Positions 21,073 through 31,228 of a stretch of 64,000 bases of DNA are shown here, piece after piece. The notes below the pieces were generated by a model, which had not been told where the DNA came from, did not search any database, and saw only the letters and a program-made list of their open reading frames with translations. Every line of letters starts with the position of its first letter. Positions within the stretch are counted from its first letter, which is position 1. The stretch comes from Toxorhynchites rutilus septentrionalis (Eukaryota; Arthropoda; Insecta; Diptera; Culicidae). A program made the position numbers and the translations under genes. The stretch is taken from positions 71,722,593 through 71,786,592 of the forward strand of contig NC_073744.1 in the NCBI RefSeq assembly GCF_029784135.1, given 5' to 3'.

Positions 21073-21215
21073 ATTTAACGAAAATCGTTGTGTCGATGAT
21101 AATTCGATACCGATAAGTGCCATGGATATGGATTTGATAATGAAGAATATGAAATATATAACATGATGTAGTGAATATATCCCCATATCAAAGAAATCAC
21201 TTTGATGAGACTGTT
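21073..21215 (+). repeat. Interspersed block, copy 1
   Basis: The block from GCATTTAACGAAAATCGT to ATCACTTTGATGAGACTG matches 26730-26875 in the same orientation with few differences. The two copies sit beside the two H3 relics. Confidence 0.75.
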
Positions 21216-21595
21216 TGCCGTTTGTTGTTTTTAATTGTTGGGACGAGGGGATTATTTTTGCTTAGTAAATTCCAAGAAAAAATCCATCCCTTCTTTAAGC
21301 GTGATTCATTCTGCTTCGGATCATTTCATACAAAAGATAAAGTGTCCAAGAGTTATATGATTGCTATCTATTGACTTGAAAAATTGTTTCAATAGCTTAA
21401 TAATAGCTTCGAAAACAGGTTATTGAAATCATTCGTATCCGTATGTAGCGCGCCCTCTTGGAAACCCATTAATCTTATTGGAATGTGAGATGGGGAAGCT
21501 CATACTCACGTTTATGCATTATGCTGTACTCTTCCAATTAATTTCGTTTTTGCAGGCCGAACTGAAAAATTTTCAGTCGAGTTAACTCTCTTTTA

Positions 21596-21836
21596 CAGTA
21601 ATGTTTTTGAATCCGGACGCTTTTTAATCCGGACACTTTGCATTACATTCAATATCATATCACAGCCATAACATTTTTTTCATGTTGAATTTATGCGATT
21701 AATAGTTACTAATATAGTTACTGATAGTTACTTGATAGTTACTAATCAATCGTATTAATTCAACATGCATAAAATGTTGTGGCTGCGGTATGATATTAAA
21801 TGTAACGCAAAGTGTCCGGATTCAAATAAATTACTG
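21596..21836. mobile_element. Mariner-like MITE, 241 bp
   Basis: The termini CAGTAAT...ATTACTG are flanked by TA dinucleotides (21594-21595 and 21837-21838). The inverted arms are about 110 bp each and include GAATCCGGACACTTTGC and ATCATACCGCAGCC-like blocks. The TA target fits the Tc1/mariner superfamily. It has no coding capacity. Confidence 0.8.
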
Positions 21837-22077
21837 TATACTTACTTCGATGTTATTCGTTTCTCTCTCAGGCTAAGCTACGAATATAATAAAGAGGGTG
21901 GGGTTTACATTTTATACTTTTATGGTTTAAAATATGATGCTTCCTTTGCTTTCGTTCATTCATTTCATTCTCTGCTGTTGTGTTGAGCAGTAACGACGTG
22001 TTTTAGCTCGCTCGTGTGTCTAGTAAAAAGAAAAAGAAAAGTAAAAGTGTTCCCTCGCGCTGGACGTCGACGTCCCC

Positions 22078-23355
22078 ATGAATCAAGCCGCAGGCAAAAC
22101 GCGCTCTGGCGCAAGTGGTAGCAGCAACGGGAAGCGCTCCCGGTCTACAAACGTCGCCGAACAATCGGGCGAATCCCCTGATCCGTCGGCTAAGAAGCTG
22201 CTGGCGAACAATCGATATGCTGTTCTCGAGAATGGTGACGAACCGAAATTAGGAAAAAAGGAGAAACTGCCGCCGATCTATGTGAAAGGCTTCCCGGAGG
22301 GGCTTCATGCTCGAATTGCCTTTTTCATCGAGAAGGGTTTGAGGTGCACCATCCGCCGTTGTGCGGAGGGCTGCAAGTTGATGGTTCCTGCCATGAGTCA
22401 CTACAAGGCCGTGTTGGAGATACTGAAACAGCGGAACTGTGAGTATTTCTCTCACGACATCGAGGCTGAGAAGCCGTTCAAGGTGGTGCTCCGCGGTCTC
22501 CACGATATGGACGCTAACGAATTGTCGGCTGAAATCGAGAGAAACGGAATCAAGCCAGTTCAAATTTATAAAATGAAGCGGCACGACCAGACCCGGACGT
22601 ATCGTGACCAACTTTATCTCGTCCATTTCGCCAAGAACTTGACATGCCTGAAGGACCTCCAGAATATCCGAGAGCTGTTCCATATCGCGGTTGTGTGGGA
22701 TCGCTACAGACCGGTTCACAGAGACGTGACCCAATGCTCGAATTGTTTCATGTTTGGGCATGGTACACGAAACTGCCACATGGCATCCCGCTGCGTTAAC
22801 TGCGGCAAAACCCACGACGCTGATGCATGTGAACATATGGAAGACGGTGTCCCTGTCTGCGCGAACTGCGGAGCTGGTCACAATCCCACCAGCAGTGCGT
22901 GTCCGAAGAGGGCAGAGTACATTGAGATCCGAAAGCGTGCCTCCGTCAATAACCAACCAGGACGAAAGCGCAACCCACGTCCACCAGCAGTCAACGATGT
23001 GCAATTTCCCGCGCTTCAACAACGCCGTGCAGCTCCAAATCTGTCCCCTCTTCCACTCAACAATCTACGAAATCGTGGTGAGCCCGCCGCCCCCATCGCA
23101 AGCAACCAAGTGATCCCTAGCGGCTCTTCAGTGCAGAATCGGCTCATGGACGCAGCGTCGCAGCAGAATCAAACCCCCCTCCCGGGTCTGTCGTACTCAC
23201 GTGTAACATCCGGCACGACCGCCGAGGGCGCACCTTTGAATGATAAGGAGCTCGTTCTGCTAGTCTCCGAGGTCATTAGGATTCAACGCACATGCAAGAC
23301 ATTGAATGAACAGCTTGAGGCTGTTCTCGCCCTCATCTCCAAGTATGGACCGTAA
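22078..23355 (+). CDS. Jockey-clade ORF1 (Gag-like, 425 aa)
   Basis: This is an RNA-binding ORF1 protein. Three cysteine-rich knuckles lie at roughly residues 221-280: CSNCFMFGHGTRNC, CVNCGKTHDADAC and CANCGAGHNPTSSAC. A conserved region (PPIYVKGFPEGL through FKVVLRGLHDM) resembles the RNA-recognition-like part of insect ORF1 proteins. The basic, Pro- and Asn-rich C-terminus has no recognisable fold. The start at 22078 is the first ATG after a leader of about 117 bases. The stop at 23353-23355 overlaps the start of ORF2. The frame is intact. Confidence 0.93.
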   Translation: MNQAAGKTRSGASGSSNGKRSRSTNVAEQSGESPDPSAKKLLANNRYAVLENGDEPKLGKKEKLPPIYVKGFPEGLHARIAFFIEKGLRCTIRRCAEGCKLMVPAMSHYKAVLEILKQRNCEYFSHDIEAEKPFKVVLRGLHDMDANELSAEIERNGIKPVQIYKMKRHDQTRTYRDQLYLVHFAKNLTCLKDLQNIRELFHIAVVWDRYRPVHRDVTQCSNCFMFGHGTRNCHMASRCVNCGKTHDADACEHMEDGVPVCANCGAGHNPTSSACPKRAEYIEIRKRASVNNQPGRKRNPRPPAVNDVQFPALQQRRAAPNLSPLPLNNLRNRGEPAAPIASNQVIPSGSSVQNRLMDAASQQNQTPLPGLSYSRVTSGTTAEGAPLNDKELVLLVSEVIRIQRTCKTLNEQLEAVLALISKYGP

Positions 23356-25996
23356 CATCTTACGAATAGCAAATTGGAACGCTTGCTCGCTCAAGAGTAA
23401 AGCCATTGAGCTCGTTGACTTTCTCAACGAGAACGAAATTGACGTAGCTATTATCACGGAAACACACCTCAAACCCGATATAAATGTCCTCCTTCCTGAT
23501 TTCCGCCTCGTGAGGCTCGATAGAACCAGCTCTGTGGGTGGTGGCGTGGCCATCGCACTCAGAAGAAATATTTGCTGTCAGCTGCTTCCAAGCTTCGAGC
23601 TGAAGATCATCGAGGCCGTTGGGGTGGAAGTTTCAACCCCAGTCGGTCCCATTACTATAGTCGCAGCTTACTGCCCCAAACAAACAAACATACGGGACGG
23701 CTCGGCAGCATTTCTTCGAAACGACATCATTCAACTGACTCGGCGGCGGCAGCAGTTCATCATCGGTGGCGACCTAAATGCGAAGCATCAAGCGTGGGGC
23801 AACACCCGCTGTAACCGAAACGGTATGATCCTGCACGATGACTTCCAAGAAGCAGAGTACACCATTCTAAGCCCGGATGGTCCCACCCGTTTGAGCCGAT
23901 CCGGTATCCACGCAACCATCGACATATTTATCTCAAACACGACAAATATCTCGGAGCCTGTCGTCTACCAAGAGCTCAGCTCTGATCACTATCCGGTGGC
24001 GATTGAAGTAGGGTCATCCGTCAACAGATTCCTGGCTTCGAGACGCAACTACCATCGCGTCGACTGGTCGCAGTTCCAGCAGTGCGTCGACATCGATATC
24101 GATTATGACATTGTACCTGAGTCAACCGACGACATCAACCGTTCCCTTCAGGCCATAGATGAGGCGATCTCCCGGGCCAGAGACCGACACGTTCCGGCTT
24201 CAAGAGTGGTGAGTAACTCCCTGAATCTAGACAGGTTAACTAAAAATCTAATTAGACTTCGCAACACTATCCGTCGCCAGTATCAACGGACTGGTCTCCT
24301 CCACCTGAAGGCTAATTGCAATCGTCTAAAGAAAATCATAAATGCCAGGATTGTGAATCTCAGGAATAAACAATTTTCAGATCATCTTCGCTCGCTCCCA
24401 GATTGTGCAAAACCGTTTTGGAAAACTGCCAAGCTCCTTAAAAATAAACCGCGACCCATTCCTCCACTCAAATCACCGGATTCGTTCCCGTCTCTGCTAA
24501 TTACATCTGCCGAAAAAGCAAATGCGCTTGGTCAACACTTCGTGGATTCTCACAATCTTGGTCGCTCCATGGTGAGTCCCCACGAGCCTATCGTCGAGGA
24601 GGTTCTGGTTAGTGTCGCTGATACCCCCATCGTTCTACCCGAGGAATCGAGAATAACGGCTGATGAGGCGATAGCTGCGATCCGTAGTACAAGAAACATG
24701 AAGGCCGCCGGGTTTGACGGAGTGCTCAATCTCGAGTTAAAAAACTTGAGCGTTGGTTTCTTCGAGCACTTGGTATCGATTTTCAACAAGTGCTTGGAGC
24801 TTGGCTACTTCCCGTCTCGCTGGAAACTAGCCAAAATAATACCAATCCACAAGCCTGGTAAAGACCCTACCAGTGCCAAAAGCTATCGCCCCATCAGCCT
24901 CTTGTCGTCAATCTCAAAGCTGTTTGAAAAACTGGTTCTTAGTCGATTACTAGAGTTTGCAAATCAGAATAACATCTTCCTCCGTGAGCAGTTTGGGTTC
25001 AGGAAAGGTCACTCCACTATCAGCCAGCTTGCGCGTGTCACGAACATCATTAGGCGGAACAAGTCCATGTCCAAAACATCTGCATTGTTGGACGTCGAAA
25101 AGGCGTTCGACAATGTCTGGCACAATGGTCTTGTGTTCAAGCTACGACGTTTCAACTTCCCGATCTTCCTTATCAAGTTCATCGGGAACTATCTCTCGGA
25201 TAGGACTTTTCAGGTCTCTCTAAACAACACGCTCTCCGATATGTTCAGCGTCATAGCGGGAGTTCCGCAGGGTAGCCTCCTAGGTCCTATCCTGTTTAAC
25301 ATCTATACATCTGATGTTCCTCCCCTACCTGGTGATGGCGTGCTGTCGATGTTCGCTGATGACACCGCTATCATCTACAAGGGTCGAATGATACGTCCGT
25401 TAACTAGAAATTTGCAGAGAGGCCTGGATGTTCTTTCTGACTACCTAAAATCATGGAAGATATGCATCAACGCGGCGAAAACACAAGCCATAATATTTCC
25501 ACACTCCAAATCACCACGACTTGTTCCGCCTAATGACGTGAAAGTCCACCTCAGCAGCACTCCCATAAATTGGTCGAATGATGTAGTCTACCTGGGCCTC
25601 ACCCTGGACAGGAATTTGAACTTCGCTTCCCATGTGAACAAAACATCCACGAAGTGTTCCAAGCTTCTCAAGTCGCTTTACCCGCTCATCAATCGAAAGT
25701 CTACTTTAACGCGGAAAAATAAACTTGCGATATACAAGCAGATCGTTTTACCGGTGATTGAGTATGGTCTGCCAATCTGGGAGAGTTGCGCCAATAGCCA
25801 CCACCGTAAACTTCAGGTCATCCAAAACAAGATCCTTCGAATGATCCTGGACAGTCCACCTAGGACACGAATTTCAGAGATCCACCGGTTGTCTGGTCTT
25901 CAGGTACTGGAAGAGCGAAAAAATATAATCCTGACTAGATTCAGGGAGTCTTGCCAGCGGTCCCCGCACGTATTCATTCGGGACCTAGTCCCATAG
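23345..25996 (+). CDS. Jockey-clade ORF2 endonuclease-reverse transcriptase (883 aa)
   Basis: The N-terminal apurinic-type endonuclease begins ILRIANWNACSLKSK, with ITETHL, GGDLNAKHQAWG and SDHYPVAIE motifs up to about residue 225. The reverse transcriptase follows, with PGKDPTSAKSYRPISLLSS, QFGFRKGHST, VPQGSLLGP and FADDTAII near residue 670. The protein ends after the thumb with no RNase H. The ATG at 23345 lies inside the last codons of ORF1 (overlap 23345-23355), which suggests coupled translation. An upstream in-frame start is possible but unlikely. There are no stops or frameshifts. Confidence 0.93.
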   Translation: MDRNILRIANWNACSLKSKAIELVDFLNENEIDVAIITETHLKPDINVLLPDFRLVRLDRTSSVGGGVAIALRRNICCQLLPSFELKIIEAVGVEVSTPVGPITIVAAYCPKQTNIRDGSAAFLRNDIIQLTRRRQQFIIGGDLNAKHQAWGNTRCNRNGMILHDDFQEAEYTILSPDGPTRLSRSGIHATIDIFISNTTNISEPVVYQELSSDHYPVAIEVGSSVNRFLASRRNYHRVDWSQFQQCVDIDIDYDIVPESTDDINRSLQAIDEAISRARDRHVPASRVVSNSLNLDRLTKNLIRLRNTIRRQYQRTGLLHLKANCNRLKKIINARIVNLRNKQFSDHLRSLPDCAKPFWKTAKLLKNKPRPIPPLKSPDSFPSLLITSAEKANALGQHFVDSHNLGRSMVSPHEPIVEEVLVSVADTPIVLPEESRITADEAIAAIRSTRNMKAAGFDGVLNLELKNLSVGFFEHLVSIFNKCLELGYFPSRWKLAKIIPIHKPGKDPTSAKSYRPISLLSSISKLFEKLVLSRLLEFANQNNIFLREQFGFRKGHSTISQLARVTNIIRRNKSMSKTSALLDVEKAFDNVWHNGLVFKLRRFNFPIFLIKFIGNYLSDRTFQVSLNNTLSDMFSVIAGVPQGSLLGPILFNIYTSDVPPLPGDGVLSMFADDTAIIYKGRMIRPLTRNLQRGLDVLSDYLKSWKICINAAKTQAIIFPHSKSPRLVPPNDVKVHLSSTPINWSNDVVYLGLTLDRNLNFASHVNKTSTKCSKLLKSLYPLINRKSTLTRKNKLAIYKQIVLPVIEYGLPIWESCANSHHRKLQVIQNKILRMILDSPPRTRISEIHRLSGLQVLEERKNIILTRFRESCQRSPHVFIRDLVP

Positions 25997-26279
25997 TTTT
26001 ATTTATTTTGTAGTTAGGTAGGTTATCAAATTTTCCCAATTAAAAATTTTATATTTCCCTCCTTCCGGGTTCATATGTAAATTAGATTACAAACGATGCA
26101 TTGTTATAAACATTCTTAAAAACAAAATTCAATCTGAACGAAGTTGCCGGGCCCACAAGGCTGATCAATTGACATGTAAACTAAAAATTGTACTAGATTT
26201 AAGAATACTTGAATAAATATCTTTTAGTAGCTTTCGTTCATTTCTTACTCTACTCTCGCACCGTGAGGACTCGTTTGTG

Positions 26280-26646
26280 TGGGACCAAGCACACAGCTCG
26301 TTAGTCTTTCGGTGGTAAGGCACCACGAAAGCAGCTCGGATAAGTGCACCAGCCGCGAAGAGTGTGACCACATCGCTATCGACCGGGAACTTTGCGTGAA
26401 ATTCGTCGCTATCAGAAGTCGACCGAATTGCTGATACGCCATCTACCTTTGCAGCATTTGATTCGTGGAATTGCTCAGGACTTCAAAACCGATTTGTGCT
26501 TTCAAAGTTCCGCGGTTATGACGCTGCAGGAGGCCTATTCGAAGATACCAATCTGTGTGCTATCCATGCAAAACGCGTCACATCATGCCCAAGGACATCC
26601 AGCTGGCCCATCGTATCCATGGAGAGCGTGCTATATTAGCTTAGCA
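26280..26646 (+). pseudogene. Histone H3 pseudogene 2
   Basis: The plus strand reads TKHTAR, a stop, SFGGKAPRKQL, then stops and PHRYRPGT, then [20 protein letters not shown] and [15 protein letters not shown] later frame gives [15 protein letters not shown], and a further frame gives [16 protein letters not shown]. The damage (shortened N-tail, frame changes) is nearly the same as in pseudogene 1. So the two arose by duplication of an already broken copy. The upstream region was later split by the Jockey element. Confidence 0.93.
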
Positions 26647-26656
26647 TATAATCAAC

Positions 26657-26672
26657 GGCCCTTTTCAGGGCT
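26657..26672 (+). terminator. Histone H3 3' stem-loop, copy 2
   Basis: GGCCCTTTTCAGGGCT closely fits the histone 3'-end hairpin, with its outermost pair a G-U, followed by CCAAA. It lies ten bases after the remnant of the H3 stop region. Confidence 0.85.
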
Positions 26673-26729
26673 CCAAATTTGATGGATAAGAGTTCAGAAA
26701 AGTTTTTTGCAGGCCGAACTGAAATGAGC

Positions 26730-26875
26730 ATTTAGCGAAAATCGTGGTGTCAATGATAATTCGATACCGATAGGAGCCATGGATATGGATTTGATAATGA
26801 AGAATATGAAATACATGACATTATGTAGTGAATATTTCCCCATATCGAAGAAATCACTTTGATGAAACTGCATTA
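26730..26875 (+). repeat. Interspersed block, copy 2
   Basis: Same-orientation match to 21073-21215. It follows a GCAGGCCGAACTGAAA segment that also occurs near 21553. Confidence 0.75.
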
Positions 26876-27251
26876 TAAAATCATTTGTGTACGAATGCCG
26901 CAATCGATAGGCGACTCTAATTTGCGCTGGGTTATTTCCTCGGAGGACTCGATTCCTCCTTTGAGCAATAATAATCTCTTTCTGGCAAAACGAAGTGGTA
27001 TGAATCACATTATTCGAAAGATAAAATGAAGATGTTTTCTGCCAATTTTCTTCAACCTCCAAACATCTCTTTCTCCCGTTTGTCGTTTTTGCGTTCGCTA
27101 ATCCTTTCTCACAACACACATTTCTCACTTGAGAAATTGTTGAGTAAACATCGTTTGCCAGTGCGCGTAGAGCGGGAATTCCTCAAGATTCATTGCACCT
27201 CTAATAAATTGCCGAAAGACGTGGTCTTACATTGATCACACTTGATCAAGG

Positions 27252-27396
27252 AAACCATTTGTCATGACAATTGTCATGCGTAAATGCGAAAACAGAATAG
27301 AAACATACGGTATGAGGCATGATGTCGACGCCAACCTCTCTCAGTTTCTATTCTGTTTTCGCATTTTCGCATGACAATTGTCATGACAAATGGTTT
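27252..27396. mobile_element. Palindromic MITE, 145 bp
   Basis: Arms of about 53 bp start AAACCATTTGTCATGACAAT and are nearly perfect inverted repeats around a centre of about 40 bp. No clear target duplication was found. The left breakpoint of the 4.8-kb tandem duplication lies inside the left arm. Confidence 0.8.
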
Positions 27397-28239
27397 GCTT
27401 GCACTTGATTGAAAAATCCAAAACGAAATGTATTTGGTCGCAGCATTATATGAGTAGGAAGCAAATAATTACTCAAAAATTACATGATTTTGGCGATGTG
27501 AAAATTTTTCCGTTTTTCATGTTATGCATCCAACATTGGATACGAAAATTATCTACTGATGGGGAAAAATAATAGAAGCTTTCCTGTCAATTGCGATTGA
27601 TTGAAAAATCACAAAACCAAATGTATTTGGTTGCAGTGTTGTATGGATAGAAAACATTAAAATAAACTCTTTCGCATGAATGTATTTTTCAATTCCCAGG
27701 GGAACTGGTAGATTATTTTTCAGCAACGATGATAGCAACGAGGATTCCGCGCGTGTATGTGTGTGTGTCGGCTGCTCCGATGTTTCAAGCGGAACCGTGG
27801 CATCACTCTCCTCCTGATAGATTCCCTTCTGGCCTAAGGTGTACAAACAGGCTCTTGGTAAAACCGTTCATCAGCGCTTTCATGATAAATGAAGTAACCT
27901 TCATCACAACAGCGACAACATGCTCCAGTCGCTGTTCAATTATAACTGAGTGGGTTTACGAGCGGCGCTCGCTTATATACCGATTGGTGATTTCAATAGC
28001 CTATTTTGAAAGCAATTTTAAGGCTATTGAAACAAGTTTTTGGATAAAAAAGTAACAAGTATATGACGCGTAGACATTTTATCTTTCGAATGAAGTGTTC
28101 ATCATACCATTTCGTTCGGTTGTTTAAGAGCTATTAACGCTCAAAATCTCGGTCTCCGGCGTAACGCTTTCGTTTTCGAAACTTTGATTATACACCCCGG
28201 TATAGAAATGAAAGACGTAGTCCTACGTCAAAAAAAAGG

Positions 28240-28353
28240 ATGGACAGACAACTTTGGAAGAAGGATGAGCTTGAAAGAGCAACGCAGGCCATCGAGAACG
28301 GATTTTCTTTGACCAAGCATCAAAAGTGTTTGAAAATGCTCGAACAACAGTGA
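28240..28353 (+). pseudogene. Possible pipsqueak-type DNA-binding fragment
   Basis: A 37-codon frame reads MDRQLWKKDELERATQAIEN followed by GFSLTKHQKC. Its pattern of W-x-x-DEL-x-x-A and the following G-x-S resembles the helix-turn-helix start of pogo/Tigger-type transposases. It stops early. The same fragment occurs in the duplicated copy near 33072. The call is weak. Confidence 0.35.
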
Positions 28354-28977
28354 AAAGATTCATGCAGAATTCGAGATGGTGTCAATCCAATTTTTCTGGT
28401 CTGGAATCTGGCCAAGACACCCGGTATCGATCCCAAAACATTGTTACTGATTGTAACATTAACCCAAAATACTTTACATAAACATAAGTATGTTTTTTTT
28501 CGATGAAACACGCACTGGACCAAATCACCCCACAGACGGTCCAAATCACCCCGCATCAAATTTTAATGTCCAAAAATCATATCTCAGTCAGCTCGCGCAG
28601 TCCGAAGCCGCCGGACGCAAAGTTGTTCGTGTCCGTTATTGTGTTGGAACAATACCGTTATCGGTTTCGCTGAAGTGATTGTGTCGCTCTAACGGTGTTT
28701 TCTTTATTGCGAGAGTGAAGTGATAAGTAATCACAACCAGCGGGAGGGAGAAGTCCTCCACTGCGGGCGCTGTGAGCGTGTGCCGTTCCTCGTCATCGTA
28801 TTGTGGTGCGATACACCATTGCTGTTGTCCAAGCGATCATCACGTGGTTCGATTGGAGCACCGTTACAAATCATCCGCACCGTGCGCTTCAAGTATTTTA
28901 GTTTATATATATATATATATTAGGTTAAGGATTTAAAAAAAGAAAAAAAGAAAAAGTATAATTGTATATCTGCCATA

Positions 28978-30540
28978 ATGGCAGAGTGCGATCCTCTTGA
29001 TATGGACATTGAATCTGATGTTTCCTCCTCACTAACTACTGGGAAGTCGCTTAAACGCGTTCCCCCCTCAGACGATGTCTTTTCAGAGGAAGAGTTAATC
29101 AACCTCAAGCCCCCTTCAAGAAAATTGGCAAACTTTTCCACTTCGCCCCCTCAATCTCCCGCTCCCGCTTCCGATTATCTCCCGAACTTGCCTCCCAGCC
29201 CAACTGTTCCCGCTCCCGCTCAACAATCGACCTCGTCCTCCCCCTCAGTTGTCCCCTCTCCGCGTGTCAAGGTCTATCCAGAAGATGCATCTGGATCTGG
29301 CCCATGGGTTGTTTTCTTCCGGCCAAAACCCAACGGGAAATCGCTCAACGTCATTCAGATCATGAAAGATCTGACAAAAAATTATTCCTCCGTGGTCGAA
29401 ATTAGAAAGGTTCGACCGAACAAACTGCGTGTTGTCGTGGCTGATCGGAAGCAAGCTAACGAGATTGTTGTCGACAATAGGTTCGTACTAGAATATCGCG
29501 TCTATGTGCCCTGCCATAACGTAGAAATTTCGGGGGTGATCACAGAAACGGGTCTGACGAGCGCATTAATAAAAGAGGGAGATGGCAGATTTAAAAAGCT
29601 CCCTTTGACGAAAGTTAAAATTTTGGACTGCCATCAATTAGGAAAAGTGTCCCAGGAAGAGGGAAAAACAAAATTCACGCCGTCCGACTCGTTTCGAGTA
29701 ACTTTTGCTGGTTCCGCCCTCCCTGACTACGTTATGGTGGACAAATTGAGGCTTCCGCTGCGTCTCTTCGTGCCAAAGCCCATGACTTGCAACAAATGCA
29801 AGTCAGTTGGTCACACAGCAGACTACTGCGCCAACAAGGAGCGCTGTGCCACTTGCGGAGAGCAACATGTGGGCAAATCCTGCAGTGCGACTGAGCATAA
29901 GTGTCCATATTGCGGGGGGACCCCACATGAGCTCTCAGCTTGTGAAAATTACAAGAGTCGCTGGGAGAAACAGAAGCGCTCTTTAAAGGAACGCTCGAAA
30001 CGCACTTTTGCGGAAATTTTAAAGGGCGCTTCTCCACAGGCCCAACAACAACAACATCCAATCTCTCCACACAATATCTTTTCCACGTTGCCAGTTGACG
30101 AAATGGAAGCGGACACAGCTCACGGGGGTACACCGTTTATTTCCCAAGGGAATCCCCGGCGCAAAAATGTGACCACTCCCAAAATTCAATCACAAGTCCC
30201 TCCGGTGATATCCCCTGTTAGCTTGCCTAAAAAAACGAGTGCAGCGGACAAGCAAAATCAGGTTCCTCCTGGCTTCCGTGGGAATAGTTCACCTTCGAAC
30301 GACCCAGCACTCGAGGGGACATCAAAAACCCCAACTGTCCCTATTTTTCCGTCCAGCTCAACTTCCCAATCGGGATTTATAAAGTTGTCTGACCTTTTGG
30401 ATCAAATCTTCAAGTGTTTTAACGTTTCCGACTCCATCAGAACCATTGTCATTTCAATGCTTCCAGTATTAAAGACAATTTTGCAACAATTGATGCAAAC
30501 ATGGCCCCTCCTTGCAATGATTATCTCTCTTGATGTCTAA
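28978..30540 (+). CDS. I-superfamily ORF1 (520 aa), duplicated copy 1
   Basis: This Gag-like RNA-binding protein has a Pro/Ser-rich N-terminus and a conserved middle part (WVVFFRPKPNGKSLNVIQIM). Three cysteine knuckles lie near residues 266-325: CNKCKSVGHTADYC, CATCGEQHVGKSC and CPYCGGTPHELSAC. A Gln/Pro-rich stretch follows. A hydrophobic tail is at the end. The intact frame starts at an ATG after a leader of about 390 bases. Its stop overlaps the ORF2 start in ATGTCTAA (30533-30540). Confidence 0.9.
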   Translation: MAECDPLDMDIESDVSSSLTTGKSLKRVPPSDDVFSEEELINLKPPSRKLANFSTSPPQSPAPASDYLPNLPPSPTVPAPAQQSTSSSPSVVPSPRVKVYPEDASGSGPWVVFFRPKPNGKSLNVIQIMKDLTKNYSSVVEIRKVRPNKLRVVVADRKQANEIVVDNRFVLEYRVYVPCHNVEISGVITETGLTSALIKEGDGRFKKLPLTKVKILDCHQLGKVSQEEGKTKFTPSDSFRVTFAGSALPDYVMVDKLRLPLRLFVPKPMTCNKCKSVGHTADYCANKERCATCGEQHVGKSCSATEHKCPYCGGTPHELSACENYKSRWEKQKRSLKERSKRTFAEILKGASPQAQQQQHPISPHNIFSTLPVDEMEADTAHGGTPFISQGNPRRKNVTTPKIQSQVPPVISPVSLPKKTSAADKQNQVPPGFRGNSSPSNDPALEGTSKTPTVPIFPSSSTSQSGFIKLSDLLDQIFKCFNVSDSIRTIVISMLPVLKTILQQLMQTWPLLAMIISLDV

Positions 30541-31228
30541 TTCAAATAGAGAGGTCGGAGATATCACTGTTTTACAGTGGAATTGTCGTAGTCTTATCCC
30601 TAAATTGGATACATTCAAATTTTTAATTCATAAGTTCAATTGTGATGTTTTTGCTCTGTCCGAAACTTGGCTTTCTTCGCGAGATGATCTCTCTTTCCAT
30701 GATTTCAATATTATACGCTTGGACCGTGATGACAGATACGGAGGGGTGCTATTGGGGATCAATAAGTGCCACTCATTTTTTCGAATTGACCTTCCACCTA
30801 TTGGAGGGATTGAAGCTGTTGCTTGTCATGCAAACATCAGAGGCAAAGACCTCTGTATTGTCAGCTTGTATTGGCCTCCGAGAGCTGCGGTTAGCCGCAA
30901 GCAACTTGTTGGCATGTGCTCACTCCTTCCTGAGCCACGATTGATCTTGGGAGACTTCAACTCTCACGGAACTGCCTGGGGGGAACAGTACGACGACAAT
31001 CGTTCATTGTTGATATATGACCTTTGTAACAGCTTCAATATGACCGTTTTGAACACTGGGGAAACAACACGTGTACCTAAACCTCCTGCTAACCCAAGTG
31101 CTCTTGACCTCTCGCTTTGCTCGAATTCACTATCGTTAGATTGCAAGTGGGATGTAATCCAGGACCCCAACGGTAGTGATCACTTGCCAATCAAAATTTT
31201 CCATCGCCATTGGGTCGAATTCTTCTGA
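30533..31228 (+). pseudogene. ORF2 endonuclease part, frameshifted, copy 1
   Basis: The apurinic-type endonuclease begins ITVLQWNCRSLIPK, with SETWLSS, LGDFNSHGTAWG and GSDHLPI motifs. After DHLPIK the frame goes to FHRHWVEFF and stops. The +1 frame carries the expected continuation SIAIGSNSSES from about 31203. One extra T in the run AAAATTTTCC explains this. The start ATG overlaps the ORF1 stop. Confidence 0.88.

Larger units (their letters stand above)
21961..26229 (+). mobile_element. Full-length Jockey-clade non-LTR retrotransposon
   Basis: This 4.27-kb element starts CATTTCATTCTCTGCTG and ends in AATAAATATCTTTTAGTA. It is flanked by the 13-bp target duplication GCTTTCGTTCATT (21948-21960 and 26230-26242). 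Two intact ORFs overlap slightly. There is no RNase H domain, which fits the Jockey clade. It inserted in the upstream region of the H3 relic whose coding part starts near 26280, because the target sequence also occurs upstream of the other H3 relic. Confidence 0.9.

Noticed and set aside
31176..31228. Programmed frameshift joining ORF2 endonuclease and reverse transcriptase
   Set aside because: A +1 shift at AAAATTTTCC would be needed, with no recognised shift signal; a one-base insertion is simpler. A genome-wide comparison could overturn this.
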